Part shown: in pieces, positions 25,927 to 34,600 of the stretch | Layout: the number at the start of each line of letters is the position of its first letter | How positions within the stretch are numbered: the first letter of the stretch is position 1 | Assembly: GCA_034430615.1 (NCBI GenBank) | Contig: DAOUEJ010000017.1 | Span: 1-64,000 of the forward strand | DNA from: E44-bin32 sp034430615 | GTDB taxonomy: Bacteria > Chloroflexota > Anaerolineae > Anaerolineales > E44-bin32 | Length of the DNA: 64,000 bases | Direction of reading: 5' to 3' | Made by a program: the position numbers and the translations under genes | Notes under the pieces: generated by a model | Told to the model about the DNA's origin: nothing | Seen by the model: the letters and a program-made list of their open reading frames with translations, nothing else | The model's database searches: none

Positions 25927-27212
25927 GCTGTTTCCCGGGCTTCGATCCGCTCCACCCTGCCCATGTAGGGCCGCAGTACCTCTGGGATGATGATGCTCCC
26001 GTCGGCCTGCTGGTAGTTTTCCATCACCCCGATCACGGTGCGCGGAAGCGCCAGGCCAGATCCGTTCAGCGTATGGACAAACTGCGGGCGGGCATCAGCC
26101 TCCGACCGGTAGCGGATATTGGCCCGGCGGGCCTGGAAAGTCTCACAGTTGCTGCACGAGCTCACTTCGAGCCACTCGCCGCTCCCCGGCGCCCAGAGCT
26201 CGATATCAAACTTCTTGGAGGCCGTGAAGCCAAGGTCACCGGTGACCATCTCGATCACGCGGTGTGGAATGCCGAGCCCGCGGCAGACCTCCTCGGCGTT
26301 CGTCACCAGGTCTTGAAGCTCATCGTAGGAACGCTCGGGCGTGGTGAAGTGGTACATCTCGACCTTGTCGAATTGATGGCCGCGCTTGATCCCGCGCACA
26401 TCGCGTCCGGCGGAAAATTTCTCGCGCCGGAAGCAGGGTGAATACGCTACATACTTGCGGGGAAGATCCTCCTCCTCCAGGATCTCATCCCGGTGCAGGT
26501 TGGTGAGCGGGATCTCGGCTGTGCCGATCAGCCACAGATCCTCTTCCGCATCGTGGTAAATGTTGTCGCGGAATTTCGGCAGCTGCCCAGCCCCCCACAT
26601 GCATTCCTCCCGTACCACCGCTGGTGGGTAGACCTCCGTGTAGCCACGTGAAGTGTGCAGATCCAGCATCCATTGGATCAGTGCCCTCTGAAGATGCGCG
26701 CCGAGGCCGAACATGACGTAGAAGCGGCTGCCGGAGAGCTTCACGCCCCGCTCAAAGTCAATCAGTCCTAATTGAGAACCAAGCTCCCAGTGAGGAACCG
26801 GGGCAAATCCGAATTCGGCCGCCGTCTTCGGCTCGCCTTCCTGGCGCAGGATCCGGTTCTCGCTTTCATCGGCTCCGACCGGGACGCTCGCATGAGGCAG
26901 GTTCGGAACCAGATACATCGCCTGCTCGAGATCATGGTCTACCTGGCGCAGATCCTGCTCGAAATCCTTGATGCGCTGGTTGACCCCACCCATTTCCTCG
27001 ATCAGTGGCGCACGCTCGGCCTGCTCTTTGATGGAACCGATCTTCTTCGAGGTCACGTTGCGCTCATGGCGCAGATCCTCCAGCTCCTGCAGGATCTGGC
27101 GCCGGCGTTCATCCAGCTGCAGGATCTCATCGATCGGGGCTTCGGCCTGGAGCGTGGCGATGGCGGCCTTCACCTGCTCCGGGTTTTCACGAATGGTCTT
27201 AATATCTAACAT
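25923..27212 (-). CDS. serS: Seryl-tRNA synthetase
   Basis: The 429-aa class II synthetase has the long antiparallel coiled-coil arm (about residues 25-105) that contacts tRNA-Ser, motif 2 (FRREKFSAGRDVRGIKRGHQ, near 250) and motif 3 (NGSGLALPRTVIGVMENYQQ, near 390). It charges tRNA-Ser with serine using ATP. The upstream minus-strand leader is a T-box with a UCC (Ser) specifier, so expression rises when tRNA-Ser is uncharged. GGAGGAG lies just before the ATG. Confidence 0.97.
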   Translation of the reverse strand: MLDIKTIRENPEQVKAAIATLQAEAPIDEILQLDERRRQILQELEDLRHERNVTSKKIGSIKEQAERAPLIEEMGGVNQRIKDFEQDLRQVDHDLEQAMYLVPNLPHASVPVGADESENRILRQEGEPKTAAEFGFAPVPHWELGSQLGLIDFERGVKLSGSRFYVMFGLGAHLQRALIQWMLDLHTSRGYTEVYPPAVVREECMWGAGQLPKFRDNIYHDAEEDLWLIGTAEIPLTNLHRDEILEEEDLPRKYVAYSPCFRREKFSAGRDVRGIKRGHQFDKVEMYHFTTPERSYDELQDLVTNAEEVCRGLGIPHRVIEMVTGDLGFTASKKFDIELWAPGSGEWLEVSSCSNCETFQARRANIRYRSEADARPQFVHTLNGSGLALPRTVIGVMENYQQADGSIIIPEVLRPYMGRVERIEARETA

Positions 27213-27518
27213 GCTTCTCCTCCTGGCACCCTGCGTAGGATCAACAAAGCCTCCCCATCCGCAGGACGAGGAGGCATACTCGTGGTGCCACCTGCATTTG
27301 CCGTCAAAACGGCCTCTGGAGCTATAACGGGCTTACCCGGCAACCCCTTACGGTAGGTTTCTACCCCTTCGGGAGCGACTGGCTGAGCTCAGCCGGCGAA
27401 GTGGATTCACCCCGGTTCGCATGCCGCCTTCACAGCCTGCGGCGGCTCTCTGGATGCTCAGCCAGGGATACTGGTCTTCGCGCGAGTCGTTTAATCTTGA
27501 TCACTAACCTGATGCTTG
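27213..27518 (-). ncRNA. T-box leader (tRNA-Ser-responsive) of serS
   Basis: The roughly 305-base leader has the T-box sequence AGGTGGCACCACG (plus 27281-27293, minus strand), a terminator stem GCCTCC...GGAGGC (27249-27275) followed by TTTGTT, and upstream a stem I region with GTGAA-TCC-ACTTC (specifier TCC, plus 27403-27405) in a loop typical of these RNAs. Uncharged tRNA-Ser would pair by its anticodon with UCC and by its acceptor end with the T-box bulge to form the antiterminator. This explains the serine specificity. Confidence 0.85.
27249..27275 (-). terminator. Intrinsic terminator of the serS T-box leader
   Basis: A 6-bp GC-rich stem (GCCTCC / GGAGGC) with a 15-base loop is followed on the minus strand by TTTGTT. 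It is the switch element of the T-box; the antiterminator would form with the T-box sequence. Confidence 0.7.
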
Positions 27519-27524
27519 CTGCGC

Positions 27525-27552
27525 ATTATAGCTTTCAGGTGGGGTGAGTCAA
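27525..27552 (-). promoter_or_regulatory. Promoter of the serS T-box transcript
   Basis: TTGACT (minus, plus 27547-27552), 16-base spacer and TATAAT (plus 27525-27530) set a transcription start near 27518, which matches the expected leader length. Confidence 0.7.
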
Positions 27553-27598
27553 GCTGTTGTAGTCGATAAGGATCGCAAGCAGAAATACCAACCAGGGT

Positions 27599-27627
27599 TT
27601 GACAATCGGTGAGGCTGCGCTTATCCT
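27599..27627 (+). promoter_or_regulatory. Promoter of the serine palmitoyltransferase-like operon
   Basis: A TTGACA (27599-27604), 17-base spacer and TATCCT (27622-27627) lie about 130 bases before the ATG at 27758. It is divergent from the serS promoter. Confidence 0.55.
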
Positions 27628-27684
27628 CCATTGGCTTATGGGTGGGGGGCAGAAGTTGCCCGGATGCCCATCGCTGCTTTAGCA

Positions 27685-27713
27685 CACACCGACCCATGTT
27701 CACGGCCGGTGTG
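27685..27713 (+). other. Leader hairpin of the serine palmitoyltransferase-like operon
   Basis: A 7-bp inverted repeat (CACACCG / CGGTGTG) with a 15-base loop lies in the untranslated leader, 44 bases before the ATG. It could be a structured leader; no known riboswitch was recognised in this leader. Confidence 0.25.
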
Positions 27714-27757
27714 GACCAGGCTGCAGGCAGAAGACCGAAACGAAAGGGAGTATGTGG

Positions 27758-28939
27758 ATGGACATCTTCGAGAAGTGCGATTCTTTCGTCATCGCCCGTA
27801 TCGCGAAAGCATCTGGTCTTTATCCCTACTTTTTAACGATCGAAGACAGCGAGGGCACCGAGGCCGTGATCGATGGGCACCGGGTCCTCATGCTCGGGTC
27901 CAACAACTACCTTGGCCTGACGACCGACCCGCGCGTGCGGGCGGCGGCGATCAAAGCAACCGAAACCTACGGCACGAGCTGTACGGGCTCGCGCCTTCAG
28001 AACGGGACACTGGCCCTGCACCTGGAGCTGGAAGAACGGCTAGCAAAATTCGTCGGCAAGGAAGCCGCACTGGTCTTCAGCACCGGCTTCCAGGTCAACC
28101 TGGGCGTGATTTCCTGCTTGATCACGCGTAACGACGTCGTCGTTACCGATAAAGAAGACCATGCCAGTATCATTGACGGCGCCATGCTTGCTATGGGCGA
28201 CCTGCGCCGCTTTGGCCACAACGACATGAAGCACCTCGACCGGGTGTTGGAAGGACTGGACGCCGACAGCGGTGCATTGGTCGTCGTCGACGGACTGTAC
28301 AGCACTGGCGGTGATCTGGCGCCGCTACCGGAAATGATCGAGGTCTGCCGCCGGCACCAGGCGCGTCTGATGGTCGATGACGCGCACGGCCTGGGCGTGA
28401 TGGCGCACGGGCGCGGCACCGCCGAGCACTTCGGCGTAACAAAAGACGTTGATCTGATCATGGGCACCTTCAGCAAGTCCTTCGCCTCGCTGGGCGGGTT
28501 CATCGCCGGCGACGAGAATATTGTGCACTACATCCAGCACAACGCCCGCTCGTTCATTTTCAGCGCGGCCATGCCGGCCTCGAACGTGGCGGCGGCGCTG
28601 GCCTCGCTCGAAATCATTGAGAACGAACCCGAGCGCGTCGATCGCTTGTGGCAGATTACCGAACGCATGCGCAGCGGTCTGAAAGAGATGGGTTTCAACA
28701 CTGGCAGCAGCGTTTCACCCATCATCCCGGTCATCATCGGCGAGATGGAACCTGCCTTGAATGCCTGGAAAAAGCTCTTCGATGCTGGTGTTTACACCAA
28801 CGCCTTCGTACCACCGGGCGTCCCGGAAGGCCGCTGCCTGCTGCGCACGAGCTACATGGCGACCCATACCGATGACCAGATCGACCGCGCCCTGAATATC
28901 TTCGGCGAGGTAGGACGGGAGCTGGGTCTGATTGACTGA
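27758..28939 (+). CDS. Serine palmitoyltransferase-like PLP enzyme (alpha-oxoamine synthase family)
   Basis: The 393-aa protein is a fold-type I PLP enzyme of the alpha-oxoamine synthases. GTFSKSFASLGGFIAG contains the PLP Lys near residue 240, DDAHGLGVMAHGRG holds the PLP Asp/His region, and EDHASIIDGAML and SPIIPVIIGE are present. Its N-terminus (KASGLYPYFLTIEDSEGTEA, GHRVLMLGSNNYLGL) and HNARSFIFSA match what I recall of Bacteroides-type serine palmitoyltransferases more than KBL or BioF. Those enzymes condense L-serine with an acyl-CoA to 3-ketosphinganine. The two following genes (SDR, thioesterase) support lipid metabolism. Glycine C-acetyltransferase or 8-amino-7-oxononanoate synthase are the alternatives. 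Start at 27758 with AAAGGGAG upstream; ATG 27752 is possible. Confidence 0.72.
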   Translation: MDIFEKCDSFVIARIAKASGLYPYFLTIEDSEGTEAVIDGHRVLMLGSNNYLGLTTDPRVRAAAIKATETYGTSCTGSRLQNGTLALHLELEERLAKFVGKEAALVFSTGFQVNLGVISCLITRNDVVVTDKEDHASIIDGAMLAMGDLRRFGHNDMKHLDRVLEGLDADSGALVVVDGLYSTGGDLAPLPEMIEVCRRHQARLMVDDAHGLGVMAHGRGTAEHFGVTKDVDLIMGTFSKSFASLGGFIAGDENIVHYIQHNARSFIFSAAMPASNVAAALASLEIIENEPERVDRLWQITERMRSGLKEMGFNTGSSVSPIIPVIIGEMEPALNAWKKLFDAGVYTNAFVPPGVPEGRCLLRTSYMATHTDDQIDRALNIFGEVGRELGLID

Positions 28940-29912
28940 CCTCGCCCTGGTTACGGGCGCGACCGGTTTCGTCGGCTCTGCACTGTGCCGCAAGCTGCTG
29001 GCTGAAGGCTACAAGGTGCGCGCCCTGCACCGCAGCCGTTCCGCTCTACAAGCTTTAGACGGTCTCAAGGTCGAACGCTTCGAAGGTGACATCCTGCAGC
29101 CGGACACACTCGTGCCGGCGCTGCAAGGCGTGCGCTGGCTTTTCCACGCCGCCGCCCGATCGGATTACTGGCGCGACGCTTCCGGGGTTCTGCAATCTGC
29201 GGTCGAGGGCACACGCAATGTCCTGCTCGCGGCGCTGCATGCCGGCGTGGAGCGCGTGGTCCTGACAAGTTCATCTTCCGCCATGGGCATCCCACAGGGC
29301 GATGAGCTGCTCGACGAAACCAGCACTTTCAACCTGCCGCCGGAACGGTTTCCTTACGGTTATGCCAAACGCCAATCGGAGCTGGTCGCTCTCGAGCTCA
29401 CCGAGCAGGGTTTAGCTGTAGTCATCGTCAACCCGAGCATCGTGCTTGGCGCAGGGGACATCAACCAGATCAGCGGCTCGCTGGTAGTACAGTCGGCGCG
29501 TGGGCATGCGTTCCTGTGGGTTGACGGTGGCACAAATCTGATCCATGTCGATGACGTCGCCTGCGGCCATCTTGCCGCACTGCGGCGGGGCCGGAGCGGC
29601 GAGCGCTACATCCTTGGCCACGAAAACCTCACCCACCGGCAGGTTTTTAAAAGGCTGGCTGAGATCACCGGCCAGCGGAAACCCTGGTTTCACCTACCCG
29701 GAGCCCTCATCAACCCGGCCGCAATTGGCGTGGACCTGGTGCGGAAGGTGCTCCCGCTGCCACTGGACGGAAACCAACTCCGCATGAGCGCCAACTACCT
29801 GTGGTACGACACGGGCAAGGCAACGGACGAACTGGGTTTTTCCGCCAGGATTGGTTATGAAACCGCCGCCCGCCAGGCATACGATTGGTACCGCCAGCAG
29901 GGGATCCTGTGA
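28932..29912 (+). CDS. Extended short-chain dehydrogenase (epimerase family), possible ketosphinganine/ceramide reductase
   Basis: The 326-aa protein has the NAD(P) glycine motif TGATGFVGSALCRKL, LTSSSSAMG, catalytic YGYAKRQSE (Tyr-x3-Lys) and the NPSIVLGAGD region typical of dihydroflavonol-reductase-like extended SDRs. It starts with TTG at 28932, overlapping the end of the preceding PLP gene by 8 bases, which couples the pair. In bacterial ceramide pathways an epimerase-family reductase (CerR) acts with serine palmitoyltransferase; this protein is a candidate for that role by context. The substrate is not proven, and a 3-beta-HSD-like function remains possible. Confidence 0.75.
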   Translation: MTDLALVTGATGFVGSALCRKLLAEGYKVRALHRSRSALQALDGLKVERFEGDILQPDTLVPALQGVRWLFHAAARSDYWRDASGVLQSAVEGTRNVLLAALHAGVERVVLTSSSSAMGIPQGDELLDETSTFNLPPERFPYGYAKRQSELVALELTEQGLAVVIVNPSIVLGAGDINQISGSLVVQSARGHAFLWVDGGTNLIHVDDVACGHLAALRRGRSGERYILGHENLTHRQVFKRLAEITGQRKPWFHLPGALINPAAIGVDLVRKVLPLPLDGNQLRMSANYLWYDTGKATDELGFSARIGYETAARQAYDWYRQQGIL

Positions 29913-29924
29913 CAGGGTCCAGGT

Positions 29925-30842
29925 ATGGCACATTCCCACATGCAAAACATACAGGCAGCTGATAGCATGCCGCACACCCTCCAGGTTCCCTTCACCATTC
30001 GCAATGACGAGTGTGACGCCTACGGTCACCTGAACAACGCCGTCTACCTGCGCTACATGCAGGAGGCCGCTTTTCGCGCTTCGAGCGATGCCGGGCTGGG
30101 ACGCGACCAATATGCGGCCATGGGCCGTTACTGGCTGATCCGGGAGACCGAGATCGAGTACCTGCAGGTGCTGCCGGCCGAGGAGACGATCACCGTCAAG
30201 ACCTGGAATGAGGGCATGCGGCGCACAACCGCCCGCCGCCGCTACGTTTTCAGCCGGCCAAACCATGATGAACCCGCGGCGAGCGCCTGGACTGATTGGG
30301 TCTACCTCAAACGCGAAACAGGGCAGCCGGCCAGGATCCCTCCCGAGATTCATGACGCATTCTTTCCCGAAACCGGCCGCGCGCCTGGCTTCACGCGCAC
30401 ACCTTTCCCGCAGGTTCCACCGGCGCCGCCGGGCATATTCCGGCTGGAGCGGCGTGTAGAATGGCGCGATATCGACCCCATGCAGCATCTCAACAACGCC
30501 GCCTACCTCTCGTACGTGGAAGACTGCGCAGTGCAGTTGGCAAACCATTTCGGCTGGTCCTTTGAACAGTGGGGAAAGCACGGCCTGGCTTTCGTCGCCC
30601 GCCAGCACCGCATCCAATACCTGCAGCCTGTGCTACTCGAAGACGAGCTCGAGATCAGCACCTGGCTCTTCAACGTACGGCGCACCTCTGCCACCCGCTA
30701 CTACGCGCTGCGCCGGGCTGCCGATGGCGAATTGATGGCCCAGGTGGTAACACTCTGGGCTCTGATCGATCTGGAGAGTGGCCGGCCAACTCGCTTCCCG
30801 GCCTCCTTCCATGAGGTTATCGGCCCGAACATCGCGGAATAA
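29925..30842 (+). CDS. Double-hotdog acyl thioesterase (acyl-ACP thioesterase-like)
   Basis: The 305-aa protein has two tandem hotdog domains, each starting with the family helix motif: DECDAYGHLNNAVYLRYM (about residue 28) and DIDPMQHLNNAAYLSYVE (about residue 183). Each has the YL-Q-V-L-x-E/D-D/E strand that follows (IEYLQVLPAEETI; IQYLQPVLLEDELE). Such proteins hydrolyse acyl-ACP or acyl-CoA to free fatty acid. It directly follows the SDR with a 12-base gap. A role in supplying or trimming acyl chains for the lipid made by the two upstream enzymes is plausible. Confidence 0.8.
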   Translation: MAHSHMQNIQAADSMPHTLQVPFTIRNDECDAYGHLNNAVYLRYMQEAAFRASSDAGLGRDQYAAMGRYWLIRETEIEYLQVLPAEETITVKTWNEGMRRTTARRRYVFSRPNHDEPAASAWTDWVYLKRETGQPARIPPEIHDAFFPETGRAPGFTRTPFPQVPPAPPGIFRLERRVEWRDIDPMQHLNNAAYLSYVEDCAVQLANHFGWSFEQWGKHGLAFVARQHRIQYLQPVLLEDELEISTWLFNVRRTSATRYYALRRAADGELMAQVVTLWALIDLESGRPTRFPASFHEVIGPNIAE

Positions 30843-31495
30843 TGCCTGTAGGGAGGCGGCGCCGTGTCCCTATGCGAAACGTACCGATAATTCACTTTCT
30901 ACCCCTGATTGCGCTTGCATTGGGGTTATCAGTTTGCATGGGGGGTTGTTGGCCATCATCGACGGTTGTCAATCATCCGAGCAACGTGGATCTTGCCACG
31001 GTTGCGGCGCGCTATCTGGACGACCATATCTTCGCTCCCACCTTCGGTGGGCACGTTTTCTGCGAAACCGAGATTCTGCACTTAGAGCGGCAAGGATCGG
31101 CGATCAAGGCCTACGTGTGGGCCCTATGCATCGAATATTACAAGGAAGGCCAAACCATGCAGATGGGAACTGCCGTCAGCGAACCCCTGGTGGTCTACAT
31201 GATCGAGCATGAGGACAGCACCCTGGCGTCAGGCTTTGCCGAATCCCGCGACGGAGCACTCTTCGCTGAAGATATCCAGCAGATGTTCCCGGACGAAGCT
31301 GTCGAGCGCATGTGCCTGGGTGACATCCCCTGCAGGAATGCGCGCGTTCACCGGCTGGAGGGAGGGATCGCAGAACAGGTCAGGCGGGCTTATAACCTGC
31401 CGATCGCGACTGCACCCTGGAACGAAGGTTTTCGATATTCCCCTTGGCAGCTCATCCTTGCCGTACAAATACATGGCCCGATGGGTATGGATTAA
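30842..31495 (+). CDS. Predicted lipoprotein, function unknown
   Basis: The 217-aa product has a basic N-terminus (GRRRR), a hydrophobic segment (about residues 14-33) and cysteines at the end of it (LSVCMGGCW), consistent with a lipoprotein signal. The rest has cysteine pairs (HVFCETEI, ALCIEYYK, MCLGDIPCRN) that may form disulfides. I do not recognise the family. The ATG shares one base with the thioesterase stop (TAATG), so it is the fourth gene of the lipid operon; a second start at 30872 is possible. A palindrome follows its stop. Confidence 0.55.
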   Translation: MPVGRRRRVPMRNVPIIHFLPLIALALGLSVCMGGCWPSSTVVNHPSNVDLATVAARYLDDHIFAPTFGGHVFCETEILHLERQGSAIKAYVWALCIEYYKEGQTMQMGTAVSEPLVVYMIEHEDSTLASGFAESRDGALFAEDIQQMFPDEAVERMCLGDIPCRNARVHRLEGGIAEQVRRAYNLPIATAPWNEGFRYSPWQLILAVQIHGPMGMD

Positions 31496-31499
31496 CGTT

Positions 31500-31527
31500 G
31501 TAGGGGCATATCGCGATGTGCCCCTAC
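31500..31527. repeat. 28-bp palindrome (GTAGGGGCA...TGCCCCTAC)
   Basis: A 28-base near-perfect palindrome starts 5 bases after the lipoprotein stop: 9-bp arms GTAGGGGCA / TGCCCCTAC around a core with ATCGCGAT, broken only by a T-G pair. It may act as a terminator, but it looks like a member of the dispersed palindrome families common in Chloroflexota and cyanobacteria. Confidence 0.5.
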
Positions 31528-31618
31528 ATTAACCATGGTGAAATAGGCTTCTAACTTGCTGTAGCAGGACGGCGGTGCCGCGCACCTAGGCGAACAGATA
31601 ACTGATAATTAAGCATGC

Positions 31619-31642
31619 AAGGGCGCATGGCCGTGCGCCCTT
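31619..31642. repeat. 24-bp palindrome (AAGGGCGCA...TGCGCCCTT)
   Basis: A second palindrome with 9-bp arms AAGGGCGCA / TGCGCCCTT flanking T-GGCC-G lies between the lipoprotein and nifJ ends. The same T...G core layout as the palindrome at 31500 suggests one repeat family; it may also end the nifJ transcript. The 175-base gap holds no gene. Confidence 0.5.
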
Positions 31643-31670
31643 ACGGAGTTGCAAGACTAGGTGGTATGTT

Positions 31671-34600
31671 TTACAGGTCCAGGTTCGCCATCTGCTCGTA
31701 GAATTTCCAGCGAGCGATCACATCCCCGCGCAGCGACTCGAGCAGCATCTCTGCCCGGGCCGGGTCAGCTGCCCGCAGTGAGCGGAAGCGGTTTTGCTTG
31801 TAGGCGAACTCCTCGATGTCCTCCGATGGGGGGCGCGAATCCAGCTGGAGCGGGTTCCTGCCCTCTTCTGTCAGGCGTGGATCAAAGCGGAAAAGCGGCC
31901 AGAAACCACTTTGTTCTGCATCCTTGTGCAGATCGGTTGCGGTCGTCATATCGATACCATGGGCGATGCAATGAGCGTAGGCGATGATCAGCGACGGTCC
32001 ATCGTATGCCTCCGCTTCCTGGAAGGCCTTCACCATCTGGGTCATGTTCGCGCCGTAGGCGATTTGGGCAACGTAGATATTCCCATACGACATGGCGATC
32101 GCGCCCAGATCTTTCTTAGGCATGTTCTTCCCGGCCGCGGCAAATTTCGCCACCGCACCACGCGGGGTCGCTTTCGAAGCCTGCCCCCCGGTGTTCGAGT
32201 AAACGCCCGTATCCAGCACGAGCACATTGACGTTCCGCCCGGAAGCGAGCACGTGGTCAAGCCCGCCGAAGCCAATGTCATACGCCCAACCGTCGCCACC
32301 CACGATCCAAACCGTTTTCGGCACCAGGAAGTCAACCAGGCTCAGCATCCGCTTGGCAGCTGGGTCCTTACTCTTCTCGAGTTCGGTTTTCAACCCCTCA
32401 ACCCGGGCACGTTGCTCTTCAATCGCCTGCGGGTTGTTCAGGTCAGCGGCCAGTATTTCATCTGCCAGTTTCTTGGCGCCGTTCAGCTTCATCTCTGCCA
32501 GACGCTCACGGGCGTTGATCGTCAGCTTGTCAATCGTCAGGCGCATGCCCATGCCGAACTCGGCGTTGTCTTCAAACAGCGAGTTGGACCAGGTCGGGCC
32601 GCGGCCGTCAGCGCGGGTTGCGTAGGGCGTCGTCGGCAGGTTGCCGCCGTAGATGGAAGAACAACCGGTAGCGTTGGCGATCAGCAGCCGGTCCCCGTAA
32701 AGCTGGGTCAGCAGCTTTACATATGGCGTCTCACCACATCCGGCGCAGGCTCCCGAGAATTCAAAGAGCGGTCGCATGAACTGGGAGCCCTTGGTCGTGT
32801 AGCGATTAAAGAGCGCCGGATCGGGATCCGGGATGGCTAGGAAGTAGTCCCACTTCAGCACTTCCTGGTCGCGGATCGGGGTCTGGGGCTCCATGTTGAT
32901 CGCTTTTCGATCGGTCTTCTTCCCCTGCTCGTCCTTGGCGTAGGCCGGGCACACATGAACGCAGGTTCCGCAGCCGGTGCAGTCCTCCGGCGCGACCTGC
33001 AGTGTGTAAAGCAGGTCCTCCATCCCGCGCCCCTTGGCGGCAACAGCCTGCCAGCCCTGCGGTGCTTTCCCGTTGTCGTATCCCATGGGGTAGAGCTTGG
33101 GGCGGATGGTGGCATGCGGGCACACCAGGGCGCATTGATTGCACTGGATGCAGACCTCCGGATCCCAGACCGGGATCTCGAGGGCGATATTGCGCTTCTC
33201 GTAGCGGGTCGTGCCGACCGGATACGTGCCGTCATTAGGCAGCAACGAAACGGGGATCGAACTGCCCCGCCCGGCGATCATCTCGCCCGTGACGTTGCGG
33301 ACAAACTCTGGCGCATCTGCCGGGACGGCGGGACGGATATGATGTTTGGATGTAGCCTTGGCCGACAGCTCAATCAGGTGAATGCGTTCCGAAGCCAGGT
33401 TGGCAGCCTTGATGTTCATGTCGACGATGGCCTGGCCCTTGTCGCCGTACGTATCTTCGACAGCCAGGGTCATCATCTTCAGCGCCTCTTCGTCCGGCAG
33501 CACGCCGGATATGCTGAAGAACGCCGACTGCATGATGATGTTGATGCGCCCACCCAGTCCGAGCGAGCGTGCCAGCGAGTACGCATCGAGAACGTAGAAC
33601 TTGGCCTTCTTGTCGATCAGCGCCTGCTGAACCTCAAACGGCAGCTGGTCCCAGACCTCCTCTGGAGGATAAGGGCTGTTGAGGAGGAAGGTCCCATTCT
33701 GCTTAAGGTGGCTGAGGATTTCGTAGCGCTCGAGGAAGGGGAACGCATGGCAGGCAAGGAATTCAGCCCGTTTGATGAGATAGGTCGAGCGGATCGGGTT
33801 TGGGCTGAAGCGCAGGTGAGAGATTGTCCTCTGGCCGGACTTCTTCGAGTCGTATTGGAAGTAGCCCTGTGCAAAATAGTCGGTCGCCTTACCGACGATC
33901 TTGATCGAGTTCTTGTTCGCCCCGACGGTACCATCACCGCCAAGGCCGAAGAACATCGCCCTGTGCACACCCTCCGGTTGGGATTCGTAGTCATCATCCC
34001 AGGGCAAACTGCTGCCGGAAAGATCATCGTTGATCCCAACGGTGAAGTGATTACGCGGCTGTGCTGCGGTCAGGTTGTCGAAGACAGATTTCACCATGCC
34101 CGGGTTGAATTCGCTCGAACCCAAGCCATAGCGGCCCCCCACAACAACCGGCATATCAGCCGGCGCGATCTGGCCTGCCGCCACCGCCTCCGCAATCCCA
34201 TTCTGAATATCCAGGTAAAGGGGTTCGCCCGAAGCGCCCGGTTCCTTCGTGCGGTCAAGGACGGCGATCCTGCGAGCGGTCTTGGGCAGCGCCGCCAGGA
34301 GCGCAGCGCCATCAAATGGACGGTAGAGGCGGACCTTGATCACGCCAACCTTTTCGCCCTGGCGATTGAGATGCTCTACGACCTCGTGTACAGTATCGGC
34401 GCCGGATCCCATGATGACGATCACCCGCTCGGCATCCTGCGCACCGATAAAATCGAAGAGGTGGTATTCGCGTCCGACGAGTTTGGCAAAGCGATCCATG
34501 GCACCCTGCACGATAGACGCAGCTTTTTCGTAGTATGGATTTACTGTCTCGCGCGCTGCGAAGAAAACATCCGGGTTCTGGGCTGTTCCCCGGATCGAGG

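Noticed and set aside
31561..31670. A tRNA or small RNA upstream of the nifJ end
   Set aside because: No cloverleaf was found; the hairpin is a simple palindrome.
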